In this document: piece after piece, positions 23,501 to 33,456 of the stretch
How positions within the stretch are numbered: the first letter of the stretch is position 1
How the letters are laid out: each line of letters starts with the position of its first letter
Assembly: GCA_000733355.1 (NCBI GenBank)
Contig: JNVV01000018.1
Location: 554,947 to 618,946, forward strand
Source: Falciphora oryzae
Lineage: Eukaryota > Ascomycota > Sordariomycetes > Magnaporthales > Magnaporthaceae
Direction of reading: 5' to 3'
DNA length: 64,000 nt
Notes under the pieces: generated by a model
What the model saw: only the letters and a program-made list of their open reading frames with translations
What the model was told of the DNA's origin: nothing
The model's database searches: none
Position numbers and translations under genes: made by a program

Positions 23501-23505
23501 CCAAA
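20505..23505. other. 3-kb intergenic region, no supported gene
   Basis: All open frames are short, mutually overlapping and without recognisable domains. There is a 28-nt A run at 21885-21912. The 3' third (22980-23500) is C/T-rich and is probably promoter plus long 5' UTR of the SH3 gene. Confidence 0.5.
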
Positions 23506-25069
23506 ATGCACAACAACAGGCACATGCAGCGCCACAGGCTGCACCGTGAGCTGAAGAGGACAGTCGCGGAGGAAGTGATTGTCCAGTTGGACAAGAGGCA
23601 AAACGGGTGGGACCGGTTCACCGACGGCTTCAAGAGCGTCATCTCCGATATCAAGGCCCCTTTCGCTGCCCCCAAGACCAGCGAAACGCCTTCGCCGACT
23701 CGAGGCTCAGCTCCTACCCAACGTCCGCAGCCAAAAGATGAGGACGATGACGATGATGATGCCAAGGTGACCAAGCCGGCCCCAAAGCCCACCACAACGC
23801 CCGCACCGGCCCAGAAGACTCCAACAACACTCAACAGGGCCGTCACATCCTCGAGCGTTCAACAACGGTCCAGTGTTGGTCTGCCGGCATCGGTTGTGCC
23901 TACGGCCACCAATGACCCCCTTCCTGAGACCGGTCTGGCGTTTGCGACCGACAAGCCAACGCTGTCGTCTGTGCCGCTTGATACCCCCACCACCTCTCTC
24001 TCCCCCGCCCAGACCTCGGCTGCCGCCGCCGCCGCGGACGCGCAGAGGGCCGAGCAGGAGGCGAACAGCACCGCAGCCAAGGCTGGAATCGCCTTTGGCG
24101 TTATCGGTGGTGTCCTTGTTGTGTTTATGGTCATCTGGTTCATCATCAAGCAGCGCAAGGATCAACTGGAGCGCCAGCGCCTCGACGACGAGCGCTTCAA
24201 CGACGAGAAGTTCAACCGTGAATTTGCCAGCCAGAGCTCCTCTAACGCACCCGTCGCGCCCCTCGCCGCTGGTGCCATCGCAACCGACAGACCCAGAACC
24301 GGCAACAGCAACGAAGAGAAACAGCTTCCTGTCTTCCCCAAGAACACCGACAACGCATGGGAAAGGCCAACAACCGGCAATAGCACGCACCCGTCCAACC
24401 CCTTTGGAAACCACGCCGAGACCCTTGACCGCCCTGTCAGCCCGCTCTCTGATATCGGCGTCGCTACGAGCACAGCTCCCGTTTCGCCCGTCCTGAGTGG
24501 CGCTGTCCCTGCCGCTGCCGTCGTTGGGGGCGCCATTGCTGGTGCGGCTGCTGCAGGCGCTCTCACGCGGAAGGCATCGCTGCGAAAGGATCTCCCCCGC
24601 CCGCCTGACCTGACGCTCGACACCCCCGCGGCTGTTCCCATGGCGGCGCAGCAGCCTGGTGCCTCATCGCCCGGTGGCGCTGCCATCGCCGCCGCCGGTG
24701 GACCACCCACTTCTGCCGTTCACCGCGTCCAGCTCGACTTCCAGCCCACGATGGAGGATGAGCTGGAGCTCAAGGCCGGAGAGCTAGTCCGGCTACTGTT
24801 TGAATATGACGACGGCTGGGTAAGTTCACTGTTTCGGCCCTGGAGGAATATCTGGGTGAAAGAATCATCACGTCCCTTGCTAACACTATCTCCAGGCTCT
24901 GTGCATCCGTCTCGACCGCTCCAAGCAGGGCGTTGTGCCGAGGACTTGCCTCTCAGCCCGCCCCGTCAAGCCCCGTCCCGGTCCCGGGAGGCCAGGACCG
25001 CAACAACAACCCATGAGCCGCGGCCCAGGCTCCATCGAGCGCAAGCCCGTCCCAGGCCAGGCTTACTGA
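23506..25069 (+). CDS. Single-pass membrane protein with C-terminal SH3 domain
   Basis: Exons 23506-24819 and 24896-25069 join in phase 0 across a 76-bp intron (GTAAGT..CTCCAG) and give 495 aa. The first ~190 residues are Ser/Thr/Pro-rich with an acidic run (KDEDDDDDDAK). One membrane segment follows (residues 193-215, AFGVIGGVLVVFMVIWFIIK) and then a basic stop-transfer KQRK. The cytosolic part contains a DDERFNDEKFN segment, an Ala/Gly-rich linker, and an SH3 domain at ~405-465 (VQLDFQPTMEDELELKAGEL, ALCIRLD, GVVPRTCL). The intron splits the SH3 domain just after DDGW. No N-terminal signal peptide is visible. The architecture recalls fungal Fus1-like or cell-wall/polarity adaptors, but I do not recognise an exact orthologue. 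Confidence 0.82.
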
Positions 25070-26392
25070 AGTCATCCAATCGATTGGAGAGAAGAAGCAT
25101 GGGCCTACCGGGGGACCCTATCAAACAAATAGAGGCACCTCAACCTCATCCCCGGCTGGACAGTTCTTTCTTGCTCCAGCAAGCCGCGCCCCTTGGAGGC
25201 CTTGCTGGTGTCCCGTTCTTTGGATCATGATAAATACCTCCTTTCCTTGATGACTTTCTCTGGCCATTCTTTTTTTGTCATACCCCCTCTTTTGGTTTTT
25301 GGTTTTCCTCTATCTTTCGAATCTTGACACTCATTCAAAACCTCTTTCGTTGTCCAAAGCCAACAGCCTCCCCCTCCTCAATTGTGTGTTCTCTTGACTA
25401 CGATCGTTTGTGTGTGGGGTATGTGTCTGCTTGTGTGGCGGATCTTTTCGTTCTTGTCCATACTTGTCCATCTACATTTTTTGAGCGATCTGCTAGATAT
25501 AACCGTCTCCGTAGCAACCCACACGAGGCAGCGTTTGGCCTCGGAGGGCCTTGTAACACCACATTTATCCGTGCCTTTCTCTTGTATCCTTGTGTATGCG
25601 TGATTATCAATGGTTGAAGTTTGCGTCCAAATTCGCGACCATGCAGCCGGGGGACATCCCTTTCCCCGTCGCACATGAACACACCCAGGCGCCTATTTTA
25701 TATACCTTGGCGAGGTAGCCGTAGATGGCGCTTGGTGGCTTTTCTAAGAGAGGGGCGATACGTGAGGCCCTGCGGAGCGCTGTTTTAGACGATGCGCCGC
25801 CAATCCCAGTGTGTGTGCCCCACACCTCCTTTGCGGGATGGCCTCACCTAACATGAACCAGACGGTTGCCCGCATCACGCCTGGCGTCGTGGACAGCCGC
25901 AGCCCCCTGAACCGACACTAGGAAAACAAGCGCGAACGAAGTCTGGCGCGAGGAGCGATGCGGGATTCGCAAAGAAACGATCGAAAATGCTGCCGATTGC
26001 ATTCGACAATAACTGCCGGGGCAGAACCGGATGCAGCTCGAACAAAGGCAGCAGGCCAGGCTTGATTCGGCAGCTCTGACTGGATTATTCTGCATGCGGA
26101 AACATGAGGTCAGCAGGCAGCAGCCACCCCAATGGCGGCAATGCCAGACAAAGAAGACATATAAAACACCAGGAGCAGGCGCTTAATCAGGAAAAGCTTA
26201 CTCCTTAAACAATGCGCATCGACTGGCTGGTAGTCCACGAGAATGCCGGATCCGGGGCGCCAGCGACGGCAGTCCGCCACACAAAATGTGGTCGTCTTGC
26301 TCGGCCGAGGGGCGGGCGACGAGCCCCTGCCGCCTCACCCGCAAGAGCAAGAACACACACCAACCCAGTCTCCGACAGAAACAGACATCACG
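25070..26392. other. 1.3-kb intergenic region
   Basis: 3' flank of the SH3 gene (T-rich) and promoter of RCC1. No additional gene is supported. Confidence 0.5.
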
Positions 26393-28234
26393 ATGCCGAT
26401 GATCAGAGCGACCAAGCGCAAGTCCGCGGCCGGCAGCGCTTCTAGAAGGAACAGCGCCGTGTCCGCGGCCGCCCCGGCTCCGGCCCGCATCCTGCCAGTT
26501 CGCGCCGCCAGGGCCGCAAGGGCTGCTGCTGCTGCTGCTCCCGCAGCGGTGACGCCTGCCAAGAAGAAGAAGAAAGCAAAGCCGGCCGCTGCCGCAGCTC
26601 CTCCCAAGAAGAGGGCGCCGCGGACCGCCGTCGCCGCAGCTCCGCCAATCAACGGCATCCCCTCGCAGCCCCTCGACGTGTACACGTTCGGCGGCGGCGG
26701 CAGCGGCGAGCTTGGGCTGGGGGCCGACGCGCCCCTCGCCGGCGACTCGGAGAGCGTGATCCGGCTCAAGCGGCCGCTGCTGAACCCCGTGCTTGCGGAC
26801 ATGGCGGCTGCTAACGCGGACGACGCCGTGGTGCAGGTCTCCGTCGGCGGCATGCACTGCGCCGCCGTGACGGCGGTCGGGCGCGTCGTGACGTGGGGGG
26901 TTAACGACACGGGCGCTTTGGGCAGGGAGACGGGTGCCGGCGGTGGCGAGGAGGATGATGATAACGAGTTTGGGCTCAATAAGCTGGAGAGCACGCCGAC
27001 TGTCATTCCGGATGACAGGTTCGGACCTGCGCCTGTGCCTAGGTTCGCTCAGGTTGCTGCTACCGATAGTGCCACCTTTGCGCTCACTGAGGACGGTAAT
27101 GTCTGGGGATGGGGAACTTTCAGGGTAAGGAAGCCAGTCTAGATTCCACACGGTCACATAGGTATGCACAAAGACCAAAGCTAACCCCTTTTCCAGGACC
27201 AAAACGGCACCTTCGGCTTCCTCAAGTCCTCCCTCGTCGACAAGCCCAACCCCACAGACGATGACAAGATCCAGCTCACCCCCGTCCGCATCCCCGGCCT
27301 GCCCGCCAACAAAATAACCTCCATCTCCGCCGGCTCGGACCACGTGCTCGCCCTGACCTCGACCGGCGACCTGTACGCCTGGGGCGGGTCCGGCGCGCAC
27401 AACGAGCTCGGCCGCCGCCTGGGCTCGGCGCGCGGCAACTCGCGCTACGAGTGCCTGACCCCGCAACACGTCGCGCTCCCCCGCACGCGGCGCGGCCGCC
27501 CCAAAGCCGCGGCCATCTTCGCGGGGCGGCACCACAGCTTCGTGCTGACGGAGGCGGGCAAGCTGCTCGCCTGGGGCGCAAACAACTACGCGCAGACGGG
27601 CATCGCGCCGTCCGAGGTGGAGCTGAAGCAGACGGGCGCCGAGCCGACGGTCGTCACGCCCACGCCGGTGCCGGGGCTTGACGGGGAGGGCGATGCTGCC
27701 ACGGTCGTGCATGTGGCTGGCGGGAGTCACCATAGCGTCGCGTGCGCGAGGGATGGTAGTGTGCTGTTCTGGGGCAGGTGCGAGGACGGGCAGGCGGGGA
27801 TGGACACGGCCGCGCTGCCGGGTGCGGATGTGGAGATGAGCGCTGCGGGCAATGTGAGGAGTGTTAGGGTGCCGACTGTTGTGCCTGGTGAGTCTTTGCT
27901 TTCATGCTTTTCTCTTCTTCCGCCCGTCTTTATCTTTGCCATCACATGCTTCGTTTGCCAGAGGACACGTCGGGTGCTAACACGACAAAACACAGGTATC
28001 ACCGCGGTGCACGTCGCGGCAGGGTCAGACTGCACCTTCGCCGTCGCCGACGACGGCCACGTCCACGCTTGGGGTTACTCGGAGGGCTACCGCACCGGCC
28101 TGGGCACCGAGAACACGGCCGACCGGCCCAGGGAGATCGAGAGAGACGCCAACAAGGCCCTTTTGACCGCCAAGGTCTTCGAAACGGTCGAGCCCGGCGG
28201 GCAGTTCACCGTCATTACTGGGCCATCACCTTGA
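26393..28234 (+). CDS. RCC1: RCC1-type Ran guanine-nucleotide exchange factor
   Basis: Exons 26393-27124, 27197-27887 and 27996-28234 give 553 aa. A basic N-terminal tail with nuclear-localisation character (TPAKKKKKAKP, PPKKRAPR) precedes a seven-bladed RCC1 propeller starting at VYTFGGGGSGELGLG. Blade motifs are plain: GGMHCAAVTAVGRVVTWG, GWGTFRDQNGTFGFL (crossing intron 1), GSDHVLALTSTGDLYAWGG, HHSFVLTEAGKLLAWGANN, GGSHHSVACARDGSVLFWG and GSDCTFAVADDGHVHAWG. It is the chromatin-bound exchange factor that keeps Ran in the GTP form in the nucleus, orthologous to S. pombe pim1 and yeast PRP20. The ATG at 26393 is followed two codons later by another Met; longer in-frame extensions look non-coding. 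Confidence 0.95.
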
Positions 28235-28584
28235 TGTGCTATTTTTCCTTCCTTTCCTGTTTACTCGCTTTACTTGTATGCTTATCATGTTGGTTTTGGG
28301 ATTTCTTTCATTTACTTAGATAGTTGGATACCTCTCCGTAACTCGATTGCTCTTTGTCACTTGTCACTTTAACCGTCGGCGCTTCCGGTGATCATCCATA
28401 TCAGCACACCAAACGGTATTATTTTCTGCCCAAGTGACGTGCTGGGGACCCTAGAGTATGTACAACAAGGAGACAGTCGTCCTCAAAGACCCTTTTTTTT
28501 CTAAACCACTTCTTCCCGACCACGGTAGTGATCTATGAAATCCAACCCCCAAAACCCGGCGTTTGCTCTAGGGCCGCCTCCAAA
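28235..28584. other. Convergent intergenic spacer
   Basis: 3' flanks of RCC1 and the small secreted protein gene; nothing else is seen. Confidence 0.55.
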
Positions 28585-28967
28585 TTAGTGGCACTGCGAG
28601 TTGAACTTGTCGATGTCGCCGTAGCAGCCCTTGTGGCAAAAGACGCCGGTCGATTTGAGCTCGACCCACTGCGCCGGGCCCGACGACATGCGGACGGTCT
28701 CGATGAGGGTGTTCCACTCCCTCCCCTCGCACGTGTCGGACCTCCCGCACACGGCCTTGGCGATGTCGCTCTGGGACCACTTGAAGTCTGCGAGGGGGGA
28801 GTCAGCAAAAAGAACCAAGCTCTGGGGGGCGGAGAGAAGAGCACACAACAAGGGGACAAAGGGGCACACGTACTGCGGCTGTTGACGAGGTTGTGCCCGC
28901 AGGAGAGGAGCCGCTCGGCCGACACGCAGGCGGCGGTAGCGAGGAGGGCGGCGGCGGAGGATTTCAT
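28585..28967 (-). CDS. Small cysteine-rich secreted protein
   Basis: Exons 28967-28874 and 28787-28585 around an 86-bp intron (GTACGT..TCGCAG) give 98 aa. Residues 1-17 are a signal peptide (MKSSAAALLATAACVSA). The ~80-aa mature chain holds six cysteines (LLSCGH, AVCGR, DTCEG, VFCHKGCYG, SQCH), enough for three disulfides. It has no Kex2 site and no recognisable domain. Size, secretion and Cys content are those of fungal effector or antimicrobial-type small secreted proteins, but the sequence matches no named family I know. The next gene on the same strand encodes a secreted-looking FMN oxidase. Confidence 0.75.
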
Positions 28968-29885
28968 TTTGAGGTTTTGGTGGAGCGGAGGCTGCTTGAG
29001 GACTGTTGCAGGGCTGTAGGTGGGTTGGTCGAGGTGGTGGTGGTTGCGTGGAAGGTTTGTGAGTTTGCTGATTGTATGGAAGGCTTGTAGGCTTGCTGAG
29101 TGATGCTGGATGAAGATCTGGAACGACGGAAGGGAGGACACATCTGTGGCGTCTTATACCCGTAGACCTTGAAGAATCCGAGATGCCATCTTCAAAAGCT
29201 GCCCACGCAGCTGCCTACCTCGGCGTTGCTGCACAGGTGTTGAGTCGGCGAAGCCGATCTGTTGGCGCTGCTGGCGACGACAACATCGTCGTCGGGCTTG
29301 TCAGAGCTGCACGCGATGCATGCGATCGGGGCTGGGACTGGGGACGTCTGCGAGGCCTATGCGACTTTCAGCACTCAAACATCACGACCGATTTCCCTAC
29401 TACTGGCGAGAACCGAAGACGCAGTGGAATCGGAACCACAAAGGCTGGACTAATGCGGAAATGCGTGCTGACGGCCGGCGGTTCGCGAAAGCAGAAGGCC
29501 AGCTGAAGGATGGGGCCCAACATCGCCGACCACGTAAGCAGGGCATGTCCGACTGGATGGGGCCGACGCAGACCGCCTGCTTGGCATGATACCTTCAATA
29601 TACACACGAAAAAAAAAAAAAAAAAAACATGGGAATGAAGAAGAAAAAAGGGGATGTTTTTGGTGGTGCAAACCACTCTGTCGACCTACCCGCCCCTCCA
29701 GCGCCAAGCATCGAGGCCAGCAGGTACTTCGACAGACGCCGAATCGCTCTGGGTCGCCCGCGGGTCATTAGCTGGAAGCCCTTGGCACTCACGTCTCCAA
29801 AGGCTGTGGCTAGCAGGTGTTCCACATGTAACGTTTTGTTTATTTTCTGAATTTTCTTGCTGTTCTACGCATCTGTCACGACGCT
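28968..29885. other. Intergenic region with a 19-nt A run
   Basis: Promoter and leader of the small secreted protein gene and 3' flank of the FMN dehydrogenase. A run of 19 A occupies 29609-29627, flanked by ACACACG and CATGGG. Confidence 0.5.
29154..29158 (-). promoter_or_regulatory. TATA box of the small secreted protein gene
   Basis: GTATAAGAC reads on the minus strand about 190 bp before the ATG at 28967. Inferred from sequence and spacing. Confidence 0.35.
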
Positions 29886-31638
29886 CTATTCCATCAGATA
29901 GACGTCGGCCTCGAGGGCACGGGTGTTGATCTACGGCATGCATGATTAGTTCCACAGCTTAGGTACCCAGAACGTCCATAGGGGGAAACAAAAACGCTGG
30001 GGGACCCACGGTCTTGGGGCTGATGTTCTTGATGTCGGCAATGCCCGCCTGGGCAGCGTCGTGCGCAATCTCCGCCTTGAGGATCTGGATGGCCTTGGTG
30101 ACGCCGGGAAGCTTGTAGCAGTTTGCGTACATGAAACTGTTCACCAGAGCAGAGATTTCATCATCTTGTCAGCATCGGATCCAGCAAAGTGGTGGTCATA
30201 ACCCATATCGACGGGAGAAGAAGAAAAAAAAACACATACGGCCGGCCCAGCCCAACGGCCTTGACGCCCAGCGCGAGCAGCTTGAGGACGTCGCTGCCGT
30301 AGCGGACGCCGCTGTCGGCCAGAACCTCGACCTTGTCAAAGACCTCGGGCGCGTTGCGGCGGATCTCGTACGCGATCTCGAGCGGCGACGGCGAGTACTC
30401 GAGCTGCCGTCCGCCGTGGTTGGACAGGTAGATGGCCTTGACGCCCCGCTGGACCGCCTCGAGCGCGTCCTCGACCGTCGTGATGCCCTTGAGCACGATT
30501 GGCAGGCTCGTGTGCTTCTTCATCTCCTCGTAGATGTCCCACTGGTGACGGCAGCGTGCCGCATGTGTTAGCTATAGTTAAGGGGCGGGTGTGAACCGGG
30601 GGAGATGTGGGAAGCTTACGGTCAGAGCAGAGGTCACCGAGTTGCTGCAGGGGGAGCGGGAGTTTGGTTAGCTAGTTAGACCCAGGGGCTCGTTAAAGAA
30701 GTGGTTGCAGCAAAAAGGGCCACATACGCATTGGTCGTGTCGTATCGCGCAGCGCGGTGCCGGGTCGAGTCGGCGGGCGCATCGATGGTCCAGACGATGG
30801 CCTTCGCGCCAGCCGCCTCGGCGCGGCGGATCTGGTCCCAGGTCACGGACAGGTTGGCGTTGGTGTACATCTGCTGGAACGTGACCTGTGGTCCGTTCAG
30901 AGTGCCGTTGCGGTGCTTGGCCTCGCCGATCTGCTCGATAGACTTTGACGCGTACAGGGCCGCCTGGGGTAGGAGAGCTTGGGTCAGCTGGCTGAGATAC
31001 TCCTTTCCACGCTCGTGATAGAAGTGAAACTGTTTCTTACGACGTAGAGGATGTTCTCGTTGGCCGAGGCGTCGACAAAGTTGAGCTCGGCCCGGTCAGG
31101 GTCTCCGTACGCGCCGCGCGCGGCGGGTGCGATGAAGAACGGGGCGCTGAAGTTGTAGCCGAGAATAGTTGTCCTATTAGGTCACATGCTTGTAAGCGAC
31201 ATGCTCGTTTTCGTGAACATTCTACGTGGCTAGTAGACACCCACGGGAGCGTCTCGTTCACACGGGTAACATCGCTGAGTTGCCGGGGCCGGAACTTGGC
31301 CTTGCCCCAGATCTCGAGATTGTTCCGGTAGCCTGTAGTGATCTGTTGTGTCAGCAAAGCCGGCCGGAACCATGTCGCTGGACTCAGACCGAAGACTCAC
31401 TCCACTCGCCAGCGGCAGCGACCCTGTAAAAGGCGTACTGCTGGTTGGTCAGGGACTGGCGCGCGGCCCACTCGAAGTCGGGAATGCCGCGCATGTCCTT
31501 GAGCAGCGGCTGGGTGCCCTTGGTGTAGTTCGTGCTGAAGAGGTAGTCCTCGAGGCCCGTGTCGGGCTCGTTGAGGAAGGGCCTCTCCGCCAGGACGGCG
31601 GCCGCCAGGGAGGCGAGCGCGGCGAGCGAGGTCTTCAT
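29886..31638 (-). CDS. FMN-dependent alpha-hydroxy-acid dehydrogenase/oxidase with signal peptide
   Basis: Eight exons on the minus strand: 31638-31401, 31332-31245, 31173-31041, 30963-30728, 30644-30620, 30541-30240, 30136-30010 and 29930-29886, giving 397 aa. Residues 1-17 (MKTSLAALASLAAAVLA) are a signal peptide. The rest is the (beta/alpha)8 FMN_dh fold of glycolate oxidase, lactate oxidase and cytochrome b2: NNLEIWGKAKFRPRQL, AKAIVWTIDAPAD, LPIVLKGITTVEDA, the active-site YLSNHGGRQLE with catalytic His and FMN/substrate-binding Arg, VLADSGVRYGSD and GLGRPFMYA. Exon 5 is only 25 nt, yet it restores the frame exactly (NSVTSALT). No cytochrome b5 domain is present, so it is oxidase-like. 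A secreted hydroxy-acid oxidase would make peroxide outside the cell; substrate unknown. Confidence 0.88.
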
Positions 31639-33456
31639 TGTGACGGCGGTTGTTCTTGGCACCTCGGCAGCAGGGGTTCTCGGGGGCAGGAGACACCTAA
31701 TACACGGAGCGGCCCGGCGGCGGTCCTAGCGAGCTGACGGCAGGAAAGGAGTGACTGCGGTAGCGCTGGATGACGGTAATCCTACATCACCGCGTCGTCC
31801 GCGCTCGCCGGGCCCCCGCGCTTTTATACCACCTTGGATATGGGGGAAAAAAATCTTGACGGGGATCCACCGGTCCATAGTCGATGCTCCGGCGCTGGCA
31901 AGTTCTGACACAAGTAATTTCAACGGTGACGACAGTCCTCGTCGATGGGGCTGCCGACCTTGTTTGGCGGCGGCGTCATGTCGCAATGCGAAATGCCGCT
32001 AGTTGCCCTGTCTCAACCACCCCCTCGGTTGGGGTTACCCTGGAAAAGTGATCTCAATCAGAAGGTGGCATCCGACACGGGGCCGTTGTGGGGTTCGCCT
32101 CCTCGCGAGCGAGATCGAGAGTGCGAATCGGTCTTCTTCCCGTGGGTATGTGTTGGTGTGCAAGAGGGACTTTTGGGGGAAAGGAAATGACTGCTGCGAT
32201 AAACTTAAGCGGATCCTGGTTTGCGTATAAAAGGCCCAGCGACGCTCCGGAATCGGCTCGGCGGATGGTCTTGTTGAAGCAGTTCGCGATATCGTGGTCG
32301 TCTCCATCAACGCGTGGAGTCCTGGCGGGTCATTCCGGCTGGCATTGCATCAGTCGCTCCCGGAGGCAACTGCCGAGGAACTTGCCCACCCAGGAGACAA
32401 TATCTGACCACGTGCGCGCAACAAGAGTTGAGCAGTTGGGGTGGTGGCCAGTGGACCAATGCGCCAACCAAAACCGTCAAATCTTCCTGGCTATGGCCGG
32501 ACGGGCGGGTGGTGAGGGTGCTCCTTGGCGTTAGTCCGACCAATCAGTCACAAGGAAGGTTTACAGCACCGATACTGGGAGAGGGCCGAGACCGACTTGG
32601 GGGACGGCGCAGTCTCAGGTACTCGAGAGCCCGACCTCAGCTCTTGATATAGCCTGATCTTCCAGTTCAGATAATCCAAAGCACTTGCATGGTTATCCTA
32701 GCCGGGAGCGGTTCTCGACAGGCTGTCATGACTACGAAATGGGTCAGGAAGAACGCCGTTTGGACCGTGAGGGTTGCATGTTTTAGCGACGGGTGTCATC
32801 GGGTCCTTGACCGAGCCAATGACAACGAGACCTTTCCCTGCAGTCAATATAAATACAGACTCGAGTCCTGTTATTTGTCCCGCCCGGTTGGGTGCTTGTC
32901 ACTTTGCCGGCTCGCTTGCGTCCTAGCCGGACCAGAAAACCGACGACAGCTTCTATTTTAATCCACCAGACGCGAGGAGGTTGCCCGTTATGGCTCGCCA
33001 TGCAAAAATGCGCTTCCAATCGCAATCCATCCTATTCCGCCTTGGTACGAGGCTGTGTACCTCGATCTGGGCATATCTGGGCCGATAAGCATCTGGGAAC
33101 AGCCAGACGGTCGCTTGACGGTCGACGCGCTTTAATTTACTGGGCACCAATACGCATCGAGGTAGATATTGACCCGTAAAGTGCTGGGCCCATTCACAAA
33201 GCTGGACATAGAAGCCCAAGCACTTGGATATTGTCTTGCCTGCGACCGGATTCCGATCCGTCCTACCCTGCAATGCGCCAGCCCTGGCCTGGACTGGGAT
33301 GCTAGATCGGTCCGCTCCCTGTACAACTGGCTATATCTAGATCTTTCTGCGCATCCTTTCCTCCTGAGTAGGCCTACTTGCTTCGTTCATCTTGTCCTCG
33401 CCGTCACCGGAGCCCTGAAACAGTGATATCGAGATCCTTCTCAACAACGCGGCAGG
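31639..33456. other. 1.8-kb intergenic region with orphan TATA-like sites
   Basis: No gene is supported. TATA-like motifs on the plus strand lie at 32225-32232 (TATAAAAG), 32847-32855 (ATATAAATA) and 33330-33336. The last is about 125 bp before the CBM1 gene start and is the best promoter candidate for it. Confidence 0.45.
31822..31828 (-). promoter_or_regulatory. TATA box of the FMN dehydrogenase gene
   Basis: TATAAAA reads on the minus strand about 185 bp upstream of the ATG at 31638, in GC-rich surroundings. Confidence 0.45.

Noticed and set aside
26198..27733. 511-aa open frame antisense to RCC1
   Set aside because: Arg/Gly/Ala shadow that spans both RCC1 exons and its intron.
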